From Beverwykella pulmonaria (lineage: Eukaryota > Ascomycota > Dothideomycetes > Pleosporales > Melanommataceae): a stretch of 64,000 nt of DNA. Position numbers and translations under genes: made by a program. The notes beneath the pieces are model-generated. The model did not search any database. It was given only the letters and a program-made list of their open reading frames with translations, and was not told the origin of the DNA. The stretch covers positions 1,453,935 through 1,517,934 of the forward strand of contig BCHH01000001.1 in assembly GCA_001599595.1 (NCBI GenBank), given 5' to 3'. The first letter of the stretch is position 1. Each line of letters starts with the position of its first letter. This document shows positions 10,357 to 21,467 of this stretch, piece by piece.

Positions 10357-12885
10357 TTAACATGAACCCGACGATTCATACTTGCCCCCGCAATTCGAAA
10401 CCTGGAAACTATTGACCGTGAACCCGACCCCTTGGGCTACTTCAAAGGCGTCGCATTTTTGGAACGTTTGACCGGTACAGCTGTTGCCCGACCAAACTTG
10501 CAAACAACATCTCTCTTCATGGGGCAATATGTCAAAGTTGATGCCCGTATTTGCGGGAATTGGAGGAGAACTCAAATACGCGTCGACAACGGAGATAGGG
10601 ACACATTTCGTGTCTACTGTGAGGTCACCGTCGGAGTCGCGCAGGAGGAGGCTTTTGTCAGAGCATTCGACGAAGCCAGGCGATATAAAGTTCCTTTCCA
10701 GGTAAACAATATTCCACCAAGTGGCTAGGGGTTTCGGCGCTTCGGTTCCGGAAGGGTCTGTGGATGAAGGTTTTACGGATGAAGGTTTTACGGATGAAGG
10801 TTCTACAGATGAAGGCTTTACGGATGAAGGCTTTACGGACGAAGGCTTTACGGACGAAGGCTTCGCTGATGAAGATTCCATAAATGACGAAGGTTTGACA
10901 GAGGAAGATGGTTGAATGGAGGACGATGGTTGGATGGAGGACGACGGTTGAGCTGTGGAAGATGGCTTGCCTGGGCAACCATTGGGTAGCGGTTTGAATG
11001 TGCTCCTACAGTTTCCAACTTTGAAACTTCCTGAGTCAACACCGAACCCGTCAGACGCCTGGAAGCTATCCCCGTAACAATTTAGCAACTCTTGCTCACC
11101 AGCACAACTGCCGTCTTTCCAAAGATACAAGCAACATGTCTCTGCGTCCGGGAAGACGTTGAATGCGACAGGAAGATCTCCCAAAAGCTTTGGTCCGGGC
11201 CCATACTCTCCAAGGCTGGCGAAGCTGATGCATGGAGTGTCTAGCAGTATATTGTTTTCGGAATCGGTGTTGAGATTGCGATGGTCTTGGCACCAGATAG
11301 CCGTGGGATTTATTTCAAAGGACGTAGCGTTCTGTATATGCGTCGGTCTTATATCTGTCAGGGACCACCAACCATCTGTAGGCTTGGGGGCGGGCATTGT
11401 GGAGGTGGAGGTGGAGCTGGTGCTAGTGCTGGTGCTGGTGCTGGTGCTAGTGCTGGAGCTTGAACTGGAGCTTGAAGTCAAGCTAGAAGTGTATGAGGTA
11501 GTGGTAGCAGTGAACCCAACGATGCTGGAATGTGACACGACCGTGATGAGAGATGGCTCGATAGTGGCAGACGGTGGCTTTACAGTGATGAACAGTACCC
11601 CTGAAGTTGTCGGGGGCACAGTCGTTGTGGTAGGAGTAGGCTTGATCAAATTCTCCAGTCCCTTACAGGCCTCGCTGGCAAACTGATCTGCAATCGGGAA
11701 GGCTTGGCTGACCACGTAGTTACAAAACATACTGGCTCCGAAGACCGAAACGAACTCGACTTCTGGGGCAACCGCTGCGTTAACGGTATAGACGGACGTG
11801 ATACAGCCGTCGACGACTTCGGGCGTAAATGCTTCCACTACCGTGCCAGCAAAGAATCCAGAGCAGATTGTGGACAAGGTTTCGGAGATCAGGGTATCGG
11901 CAAAAATTTCACCGTTGCCATTGACAGCATCGACCTTACCCGCAACGTAGCCGCCGAGATCTTTGGCGAATGTGCGGATGTTGTCGGAAAGAGCGCGAAG
12001 GCGTATGTTGTAGTTATGTCGCCTAAGTGTGTCCGGGCCGAATACAGGTGCTGGAACTTCAACGTGGTGGCTTCCATCCGGGACGTGATAGGCTACGCTT
12101 CCCTGAACGAGGAGACTGATCATGAGGAAACAGACTAGAAGGATTCTTATATGTGGGCGTCCATTAGAAGCCTTGCCTGTATAGAGAGCCGGCTGAGATT
12201 CTGTAGCAGTTGGCGTCTCGGTTGGTGTCGACACTAGGGTTTCTCCTTGGGTTGGGCTCGCGCTTCCTCCTATACCGCTGAGGATATACACACCGACTGG
12301 AACAGTAGTAGAAGATGGTGGAGCCACAACTGGGGTTGTCGATGAAGGATGAAGAGGAGGCGCGCAATCAGCTTCCACCCTGTCGATACTGTCGACATGG
12401 GTGCCTGCCGAAGTCCCATCACTTCGGATCTGGAGTTCTTTGCAACTTGGAAGAGTAATGTTTTGCTCTTGGGAGACACGTGGATCGATTTCAGGCCGAG
12501 GTTGCTGGAAGAGGACTGGGCCATAGTAATTGGAATTGTACGATTCACATCTCGCGTTGCTTTTGTAGCTGAGGCTGTCGACGCCAGTGCCCGTGTCCGC
12601 GACAGTGCCCTGGGGAAATTGTCTAAGAGAGGAGCAGACAGTACCCTGACAGACAAAGTCAAGCTGGGGTGCCTGGCCTGGTCTAAATGTTAGGTCACTA
12701 TGTCAGCACGATTCTACGATGAGAGGTAGATTGTTCTAGAGCTTAATGCATGATCAGGTTGCTGAACTATTACCCAGGTGCCACTTCCAAGCTACGCGCT
12801 GGCTTCTAGTACAAACAAAGAGTTCGAGGCCTGGGCTTACGTACCCGCAATCCTTGAAGGACCCTTTGAGAGTTGTTCCTGACAT
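10357..12885 (-). CDS. Membrane-anchored protein, duplicated Cys domain
   Basis: The proposed exons 12885-12845 and 12682-10357 flank a 162-nt intron (GTACGT..TTTAG, with a CTAAC branch site) and give about 788 residues. The second exon alone is one long open frame. A Pro/Thr-rich N-terminal part leads to one hydrophobic segment (ILLVCFLMISLLVQG, near residue 210), likely a signal anchor. The outer part has a Cys-containing domain, a poly-Ser/Thr linker, and two related domains of about 120 residues. Each of these starts at a WW pair and carries a C..L..DT.C(I/V).. pattern, an E.CCL..W....C.G doublet and a closing F.V.NC. They are joined by a PSSVK-type repeat linker. Ser/Thr linkers suggest heavy O-glycosylation and a cell-surface role. 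I do not recognise the family. The tiny first exon is the least certain part. If it is wrong, translation would start within the long exon. Confidence 0.65.
10763..10882. repeat. 15-bp coding minisatellite, eight units
   Basis: Eight consecutive 15-bp units of the form GATGAAGGTTTTACG run with a few substitutions. They are in frame on the minus strand and encode repeated five-residue PSSVK-like units in the linker of the surface protein. The last two units are the most diverged. Confidence 0.9.
11398..11478. repeat. Low-complexity Ser/Thr-coding repeat
   Basis: Short GGTGCT/AGTGCT-type repeats encode alternating Ser and Thr on the minus strand within the surface-protein gene. This forms the linker ahead of the first WW-starting cysteine domain. 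Confidence 0.75.
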
Positions 12886-14468
12886 GGAATTTGATTGTTC
12901 GTATCAACGAATGTTTCAAGTGAACGACTGTGCAGGTATACGAAGGCACGATGCAATTATAGGTTGATACTTATACTTGTCAGGCTTCTATAGAATGGCT
13001 CGATTATACCTCCACCTTCCACATCCCGCCTCCAACATTCATCAAGCGTGGAGTATCGCATGACGCAGATCCCCAATGCCGTAGCCTACGTAGTTCCATC
13101 ATTTACAAGCCACTCTTCTGACTTGCGTGCGAATTTCCATACTGTGCAGTAGTAGTGCGACCGATCGAGCGAAGGGTAGGCGAGGGGCTATTTGATCGAT
13201 ATCCCATTTGAGGGAGATCGTCGTGTGGCGCCCATGGTGCTGTGGGTATAGCCGCAATCGGCGGCTTAAGGCTGAGCTCACGCAACCTCAACTGATAAGT
13301 GTGTCGATATTCCGCGCATGCAGAATGATGTAGCCGCAGATTCTAGCTAAAGAGTTCGCATCCAGGCAGATGTGAACTTGATGCGGCTAGGAATGGCGAG
13401 TGCCGGGAATATGGAGTGAGAAGATGGGATGCCAAGATAGCATTTTAGATCTCACCACCTTCCCGCATCTGGCTCCCCACCAGAAAGGTTTATGGGAGGC
13501 TGAACATGGAATTGTCTGATTCGCTAAGAAAATATATTCTAAGCGAGGCGAAAAGCACAAAAAGTGCCTAGAGCAGCGGAGAAGAGTTGAGGAGTGGTGT
13601 GCATGAAGAACAGCAGAACGTCCCTGGTGTCAGTAACCCTAAAGGGAAATTCACTGTGACAATCATGCAAAGATTGGGGAGTCGTCTCGGATTGGATACA
13701 GCGAGTTAAGTGGAGGATAAAGAACAGTGGTTGGGAAATCTGTGCAGAGAAAGCGAGCTAGTCTGCGAATGACGAACAGTTCCAGTTCGGCGTGTGAAAT
13801 CGTCTCTCATTTTGGAATTACCTCAATGAAACACCGTCACAGATAGAGAGCCGATTTCATTCTTTAGGCCAATAATCATAAACTAGGTAGAGAAAAGATG
13901 CTGTCAGGTGTCTCGACGCAGGTGCGTAGCTTGCGTACATATTCCTCACCAGATACTAACTCCTTCGTAGGGCTGATGTTGACTACTGATTGCTGTTTAA
14001 TCGAGAGTGACCGGCACGCGCATTCACTACTTGGCACTATGCCTTCATGATCGCTACGAGAGAGATGTTGGGCGAAAGCAAACAGATACCATCTTATCCT
14101 AATCACTTTATCAGTACTTCGTATCGGTCGAGGACGAGTACAATTCTCCCAAACCTGAACCATAAGCTCCTCATCTTGCCCCTATGGCCCAATCTCCGAC
14201 AAAAAACGAAGTGTGACTTTCGAAACTTTTCGTCCTTCCTGCTAGATGCCCAGCGAAGCAGCCATTTAGCCAGATTTAGAGGGCATTGCATCACCTGAGA
14301 TTTCTCTTCGTCGGGTGAGACCCCAGTAACCATTGGTCTCGATATCGAAATGCACAAGTTCAATATCGGTCCTACTCAGTTCCAGAACATACGCCGCGAT
14401 CTCTGAATCAGCATCAGATGCACATCTGGACATGCCCTTGACGCTCGCGTATATACCAGATTACCCCT
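12886..14468. other. No recognisable gene; possible decayed repeat DNA
   Basis: Only short, stop-interrupted frames occur. Minus-strand frames near 13876-14363 might extend the DUF3435-like remnant upstream of them, but no family motif can be read there. Confidence 0.4.
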
Positions 14469-15260
14469 TCATCCAAGCGCTGCACCAGGTTCACCATCAT
14501 CGATCCCTCCAGGCTTGAAACCGTCAGCGTAAAAGTCACTTAGAAGCCTCCTTCCTTTGACATTTACAGCAATGTGGGCCAGGTTGAATTTCTCTGCATC
14601 ACCTGTCTGCTCGCTCGGAACATATCCCTGAAGCCAAAGATGCGGAACAGAGCCCGTAGAATCGAAACAGACAACTGTAAAATGGCGCGCCTCTTTGCAG
14701 GAAGGGCGCACAATGCGGCGACGTAGAACTCAAGGGATAATTCGAGGTCCGATCGCAGATGGAGACGTGACCGACCAGTTCGAATGGGGGTAGTTGTTGT
14801 GAGCCTCAGCTTGTTCTTCCAAATTGTTGGAGTGACGACAAGCTTCGTCTTCGATCGGTCGTTCGGATCCCGTACCACAGCCAAGCAAATGTCTCGGTAT
14901 TTGAGACGCATTATAGTCGCTTGCCTAAAGCCCCCAACAACTGTTAGAAGGAGAATGCCGCGGAAAGAGAGGCAGGTGCTAGGCCAGGAAGGTATATCGT
15001 CTCCACGCTCCCATAGCGTGTTGCAAAGGACGATGACATCATCAGCAGTCGCTTCGATCTTTTCGAAAGTCAGCAAGACTGCAAATTCAAGCTCCTTCGC
15101 AAGGCTGTAGAAGATCCCACTAGTTGAAGGCATCAGCAAGTCAAGTTAACAATGGAAAGGACAGAGCAAGGACTCACCCTAGAAATCTCAAAAACAGCTC
15201 CTTGTCCACGCTAATGCGTGTAGTCGAGGAGCCCAAGAATCACGAATATCTGCTCCAAGT
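14469..15260 (-). pseudogene. DUF3435-like tyrosine-recombinase remnant
   Basis: The best frame is 15139-14564 (191 codons). It reads like the middle of the DUF3435/FluG-type family: a helical LTVVGGFRQATIMRL segment, then KYRDICLAVVRDPNDRSKTKLVV, then a charged linker and LEFYVAALCALP. DUF3435 proteins are fungal tyrosine recombinases, and some are the captains of Starship elements. A piece in another frame (TRISVDKELFLRFL, about 15180-15225) could be an upstream exon joined at a GTGAGT..CTAG intron (about 15127-15176). After LCALP a second frame (14711-14469) continues, which suggests a frameshift. The catalytic C-terminal R..H-x-x-R..Y part is not seen. I call it a broken remnant. Whether it came from a Starship is inference. 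Confidence 0.5.
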
Positions 15261-16859
15261 CTATAACATAGCTGCAAAGGAATACTCAGCAGAAGTTGCT
15301 GGCCTGCTTAGTTCCGCAACATAAGTCAAGCCAAACACAGTCTAGGTCTATCTACATTACGTCAGTGAAGGACCTAAGGACACAGAGCGATCAGCACAGG
15401 AAAGTTGCACGTAACACAGCAAGAGAAGGGGACACTTACAACGTCAAGCTTTCCATGTTGCCATAGCAGTAGCTATTTGTCACTGGCGCAATCATGGGGC
15501 AGTCGTCTAGTAACTGGACAATGAATGTAAGATAGCAAAGTAGACTGCGCCCTAGCTCTTCTCAACTCCACATCGTCTAAGAAATAATACCAAGCTTTCG
15601 AAACCCCCACGTCTGACTTCCCATAACCGCCTCGCACGCGTTCCATGTTCTAGGGATGGCGTCCCGCCTCTCAAAGGTGGAACAGAGCTTACTAAGGTGC
15701 TCTAAGAGTCTTGGAACAAGGAGCAGATGCAACTGAACGACGGCGGATGAGACTACGAGGAAGGAGGGCCCGGACGATAAACCGGAGTACAATAGGAAGG
15801 AATAATAGAGAGAGGGCGGTGGTCAAAGTCTATATATATGTGTGCACGCGGATGGCTGAGAGGGGGCAGATCGAGTCGCCTGGCGTAGGTAGGTACGTTC
15901 CGCTGGTCGACGTTAAGTGCGGCACAGGGAGTAGACTCCCCCATGATCGTAGGAGGTCCCGTCACAGGGGCACACGCGCACTAAAGGACAGGTGAATGCA
16001 GCATGTTCAGGGAGCATCAAGAGTAAGGAATAAGCTTCTCGGCGTGTATGGGGTGCAGGGTGATAGAGGAGCGGAGGCAGCCAGGGGTTAAAGGAAGAAG
16101 TTCGGGCCCAAGTTACAAAGCGCGAAAACTATAACATAAGTTAAGTTACTACACAGAATGTAAGGGTTTTCTGACGGGGACAATGATCATATGGCGACTG
16201 CGTTGTTCTGGGACAGATCAGGTCAGAGCAGCTTATAAGCTGTCCGACCAAGATCAACTAACTACATCTGAACAAGCTTTAAACCGTTACACAGAACCGT
16301 TAGGTTTGAGCGTCGGCTACGGAAGAATAGCGATGCCAACCATGGCTTGGCGGTTAGCGCAAATACCTGCAGTGTCAACATTCCTTTAATCGCCCCGGGG
16401 CAGAAAAAGTTCCTTACGCAGGTAGTCTTCTCGGCTAATCGATCTCAACCACGGCAGCGCTTACCTCAAGCACCTCAGGTACCACGTGTCCCCTTTACCT
16501 CTATCCTCCGCTTCTACCCTTTTAGCACCGCTCAGAGTCTAATCCAGTCTTTGCTTGTTAAAAAGGCAAGTCGTTCATCTTGCGCCTTGCTCGAATGTCC
16601 TCGTATGACCTTTCAAAGCGTTTTAAACTTTGAGAGATGCATCCTCTTACGAAATGCCTTGTCTCAGCCTTGCTTCTCGTATTACCATTGCACCTTCCGA
16701 TTACCAATGTTGCTCACGCCGTGCATACATGAGGCTGAGCTCACTGGTCAGCCAAGATCGTCAAGGTGCTTCCGCATGATAAGAGAGCCAGCAAGGCGCG
16801 ACCCTGCTTTGGTCCATGCTCCCGACTAGTTCCTCAACCTGCTGTCGGGCCTCTCAAAA
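15261..16859. other. No recognisable gene
   Basis: Only short frames are present. Positions 15700-15860 are purine-rich and contain a TATATATA run. Nothing identifies an LTR, transposase or RNA gene. The final few hundred bases are presumably the promoter of LIM gene copy B. Confidence 0.45.
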
Positions 16860-18937
16860 ATGGACCCATTGAGCATCACAGCATCTATTGTGGGAATTCT
16901 TGCTGCTGCTGGCAAAATCTCCGAGCTTCTTTACGCCGTTTTGTCCAGCGCAAAAGAAGTACCACGAGTCGTTCGTACGTTAGTTTTCGAGATCGACGAT
17001 GTCCGCGCCGCCTTTTCGTCGCTACAAACCCTCCTTGTAGACCTATCATTGGCGCCCCCAGGCCGGACCGCTTTGATACAATTAGATAGGCTCATTGCCA
17101 CACTGACGGAAACTGTGCTCACTTTCTCTGAGCTAGAGGCCGCTGTCATCCCTTTGACCGTTCCTAAGGGGCAGAAGGCCTCGGCCAAGACATGGCTAAG
17201 ATGGACGAGGATTGAGGGTGACTGTGAGAAAATGGTTGAAAAATTGCAGCGACATAAAGCATCAGTTTCACTTATGCTTAATATCCTTCAATGGTAAGTG
17301 CCATTTCATCGTTCGGCAGGGTAGCCATCTCACCATCGTCTGCAGTGGATCTGACGCAGAAGCCGCTCGATCACAAGCATCCCTAGGGGTACTCGTAGAA
17401 CAGCTTTTGCAGAGCAATCAGGATCTGTGCAATCGAATGAAAAGTCTGGAAGATTCCTTCGATGCGCGAAGCACGATAACGAGAATAACTGATGGATGGA
17501 CCTTAATGCCACAAGAAGACAATGAGACTGTTATAATAACCCGTCCCAGGCATGGACAGAACAGCCGTTCCTTGACTCTCGATGGATTCGAAATCGGCTT
17601 TACATTTGAAGCGGACCTGCAGGCTTCTCGCGTGTACAGGAGGGTGGCGATGTATGATCGCAGTGACTGCTCCTTCAATAGTTCTGCGATCAGAACTACT
17701 GCTTGGTCAATTTTTTCTGGACTATCTCTAGCGAACATCTCTGCCGTTTCCGTAGTGGCATTGCCTCTCTATGCCAGCGATATCACGAATCAGGAGCACT
17801 ATTCATTTGGCAATACAGTAGCTGCGCAATCGGCTGATCAACGGACAAACAATCAGTCACTAGCTCAAACTAATGGCCCGCAACATGCCAGGGAGCCCTC
17901 TGGAGACACGTTCGGACGGCTTGTATGGCGAGAGGATCTTAAGGGTTCAAAAAATTCCCTAGCGACCTCAAAGATTATCAAGGCTTTTATGTCTAGGCTG
18001 GAAGAAGCGACCCATAACCATGAAGACAAATCGCAGCCCGATACTCCTGATCCATCTCACAGCAGTAGCTTCAGCATGCCGATCCGGACAGCGTTTGAAA
18101 AAGAGCTACGCTTGTGTAGTAAGGCTTACCAAGAACGCAAGGGTGTTGACTTCACTGGTTCCAAAGGGGCTCAAGTCGGCGTGGATTCGCTCGACGCGGC
18201 CGCTCACCCTAGATATGGGGGCACTGCAGAAGACAAGGATAAGGCCCAGTACTCTTGCAAGGGCTGCCAACAAGCCTTGGAGAAGGGCAAGACTTTCAAG
18301 TTTGGTAGGTTGGCCCCTGTAGCAGTCTTCCAACCACTTCTCTTAATTGCTAATGACTTATGCAGCGGGAAGTACGTGGCATTTCGCCTGCTGCCGATGT
18401 GATACGTGCGGAGACCAGTTGGATTCGAATTCCAGAGTCACTGTTACGGAAAGCAGCAAGCTCCTCTGTGTCAAATGCATGGGTAACTGTGTGACCTGTG
18501 GACACAGGACCGTCGGTGGTGTCATAACTGTTGACAATCAGAAATTCTGCACCGCGTGCTTCCGTTGCCAAAATTGCAAGCGGCGGCTCGGACTAGGCTA
18601 TTATGCACGAGATTCTCTCGGCTTGTTTTGTATGTCCTGTCATGAAAGGCTCATGTCATACCGCAAGAATAAGAAAAGAAGGGAACAGAGAGAGCGTCCC
18701 GTTGGGGACAAGGACACAATTCTTTCAGTCAGTTTGCTCGAGGACTCCCAAACACAAGTCTGGCCCAAGTCCAACCATTCAGTTTGTAGCAACCAGCTAC
18801 AGATTGCGCCTGTCAGAAAATCCAGACTCCCAGACCGGTGTACGACCTGTGGATTTCCGAAGAATATTCAATGGGGTGGCTCTTATATCTGCACACCTCA
18901 ATGCATGGCACAGTCTCCCAATGATGGTGTGTTCTAG
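16860..18937 (+). CDS. STAND-type N-terminal domain + double LIM, copy B
   Basis: Exons 16860-17293, 17346-18304 and 18366-18937 (introns 52 and 61 nt) give about 654 residues. Exon 1 is exactly 434 nt, the same as in copy A, and both introns fall at the same places. The N-terminal domain starts MDPLSITASIVGILAAAGKIS. A helical segment (EQLLQSNQDLCNRMKSLEDS) and the shared middle region (IRTTAWSIFSGLSLANIS) follow. LIM 1 (about 449-505) starts CKGC and spans intron 2 into WHFACCRCDTC and CVKC. LIM 2 (about 507-560) reads CVTCGHRT..CFRCQNC..CMSC. A basic KKRREQRER stretch follows, and the tail has a further Cys cluster (CTTCGFP..CTPQC) that may bind zinc. No nucleotide-binding domain is present. 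The role is unknown, possibly signalling or non-self recognition by family association. Confidence 0.85.
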
Positions 18938-19089
18938 ATGTGTCCGGTTGCCATTCGGGGGTTCATCAACAAATACCTATCAGGCCTCATGCGTTCGGGT
19001 TGCCGAGTAGGACCTTCATCACGTATATATTATTTCACATTTCACAAATTGACCGGCAATATCTCTAGTTCCTCTACAACATACATATC

Positions 19090-21134
19090 TCATCTATCCC
19101 TCCTCCGCCTTCTCTCCCTCACACTCCTCTCCACGCCCCAGCCCTCCGCCAACAAACCCCCCACATCCTCTAGACTCAGTCCCGCGGTCTCGGGATAGAT
19201 GCTCCATATCGATAACCACGCTACACAACACACCAGCGCATAAAGGGCAAAGGTACCGACTGGGGTTAAAGTTTCCATCATAGGTAGGAAGGAGATGCCG
19301 ACGAGCGTGTTGGAACCCCAGTTTGTGGCCGTGGCGAGCGCAGAGCCGAGAGAGCGGACTGAGAGGGGGAAGAGTCTGGGTGGTGGGTGTGGTTAGCTGG
19401 GCGCTCATGGGGGGAGGATGGTGGAGAGCGTTGGTAGATGAATGGTTAGGAAGGCAGGTAGGTGGATGGAAGGTAGCGAGCGAGAAGCAGGCAGAAAGCG
19501 GAAGAGGGAAGAGAGTAAAGGGGAGACAGAAGGAAGAGAGGAATGAGAGCAAAGAGAGAAAGGAGAGATGGAAAGGCACTTACTCCGACTGCTGCCACGG
19601 GACATTGCCCATCCCTACTGCGTATCCAGACACATACAGAACCATCGCGCCTAGAATAACCACTGGCCAAAACCCTCTCATCTCACCTAACTTGCCTTCC
19701 CCCACAGCCTGCACACCCGCCTTTTGCACCGGTAGCTCCACGAAATTGAAAGCTACGGCGCAGAGGGCGAGGCCAACAATCATTACCGGCACAGACCAGA
19801 GCAGGATGCGTCGTCGCCCGATACGGTCGATTGAGTGGAAGGCAACGAGGGTAAAGAGGAAGTTTGTGACAGCGATGGAGAGAGAGGTCAGGGTTGGGGA
19901 GCGGAAGCCGACGAGGGAGAAGATTGTGGCGGAGAAGTACATTAGGGAGTTCTGAAGAAATCGAATTAGCACATTTGTCCAGTAATTGGCTCCCGTCAAA
20001 GCAAGCAACAAATCGAATATGACTCGATAGAGAGTGAGCTAGAAAAGGGGTAGGATCGATGCGACTTACAAACCCACAAAGCTGCTGAAACCCCTGCAGC
20101 ATACACGCAATTACCAACGCCCGCCTATTCCCGCCCACAGCAACCAACTGCGTAAACCCATCCCCAATCCTCGCCACCTTCGCCCTCCACCCCATCTTCT
20201 CTGAGCCTGGGACCGATCTCTCGCCTGCAGATTCTTCTTCGTCATATATCTCTTTCTCAACCCTCCATAATATCGCATTGACGAGCTTCTTGACATCCGT
20301 CTCTTCACTGCCCTTGCCGCCGTACACCCTCAACAGCACCCTCCTAGCCTGTTCTCTTCTTCCGACTTTGACCAGCCATCGAGGTGTCTCAGGCAGTCCC
20401 TGCAGAAGACAGAACTGTATCGCAGCAGGCAACGCTCCCAGTCCAACCATCCACCGCCACCCATGGCTCTGCATGCTGAACAGCCAGCCCACCACATACG
20501 CCACGACCTGACCCCCCGTAATGAACAAACTACTCACCGTGACCAGCCTGCCCCTAAACGGACTAGGACTCAGTTCCGAGATGTACAGCGGGACAACAAA
20601 ACTCGCGCTTCCGACAGCTAGCCCAACCACACTTCTGCCTCCAATCATGCCCCATACGCTGGTAGTGAAGGCTTGCCATAGGGCTCCGAAGACGAAGAGT
20701 ATATCCGCGCCTAGTATGACGTTCTTCCGACCGAATGAATCGGCAAGGACGCCTGTAAGCGGGCTTGCGACCAGCGCAAAGAAAGACGTGCAGCTGGTGA
20801 TGAGGGATTTGTCCATGGTAGTAAGAGGGCGGGAGGAGAGATCGGAGCCGATGGACACCAGTGTTGAGGATATGACGCCGGTGCTGCAGGGACCATCAGC
20901 GCAATCCCATCTACACAACCACACCTTGTAGAGCGACAGTTATGGAAAGCTGACAACATACTCATACCCAAACAACAGCCCACTAACCCCCGCACAAAAC
21001 GTCAACCCCCAAATAAACACGCCTGGCGAAACCAGCCTACTCTCATCTACATGCAGCTCCTCTTCACGCTCATCGCGGTCTTCGGAGGAGCTGCGGTGGT
21101 CCGCGATCAGCGGTTCCGCGGCGGTGTCTGTCAT
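19090..21134 (-). CDS. MFS sugar / myo-inositol-type transporter
   Basis: Exons 21134-20962, 20883-20070, 19951-19584 and 19375-19090 (introns 78, 118 and 208 nt) give about 546 residues. The start is MTDTAAEPL, the first in-frame ATG; the frame above it has none. The protein is a 12-helix plasma-membrane proton symporter of the sugar porter family. Diagnostic pieces are GLLFGYDTGVIS at helix 1 (split by intron 1), DSFGRKN after helix 2, GRSVVGLAVG, PLYISELSP, PETPRWLVK before the central loop, GFQQLCGFNSLMYFSA (split by intron 2), DRIGRRR, and a closing PETAGLSLED. This set is closest to fungal myo-inositol transporters (ITR type), but the substrate cannot be fixed from sequence. Intron 3 is unusually long and almost pure pyrimidine on the coding strand. 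It ends 152 bp from the LIM gene copy B, tail to tail. Confidence 0.9.
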
Positions 21135-21467
21135 GGTTTGCAGCTCGAGGCCTTCGGGGGGAGCCGTAGCTACAGTAGTATGAATGCGAGGGGCATTCAA
21201 GTGGGAAAGGGAGAGTTAAGTGTAGGTGTTTGGTATAGTGCTGTCATGCATTTCGCTTGGTTCTTGCAAATGGAGGTTGCGAGGCGGAGCTTGGGAACCG
21301 AGGGACGGATGCGTTGGCACGTGCGTGTTGCAGATGATCGACAGCAGCCGAATAAACCGTATTCGCATACCGACCAATACAACATTGGTATTGCCAATAT
21401 TACATAATAATGTTCGAATCGCATTCGAAGTAATTCTTGCCACACGAATATTTCTATCTCTTTTCTC
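21135..21467. other. Transporter 5' flank, no gene seen
   Basis: This is the promoter side of the MFS gene. No coding exon is credible. AT-rich sequence from about 21360 leads into the hAT relic, but I found no matching terminal inverted repeat. Confidence 0.4.

Noticed and set aside
10763..10882. Regular 15-bp repeats as a CRISPR array
   Set aside because: The units are directly adjacent with no spacers, in frame in a eukaryotic coding sequence. It is a minisatellite.
15700..15870. Possible LTR (purine-rich tract with TATATATA)
   Set aside because: No TG..CA ends, direct repeat partner, primer-binding site or retroelement coding sequence was found.
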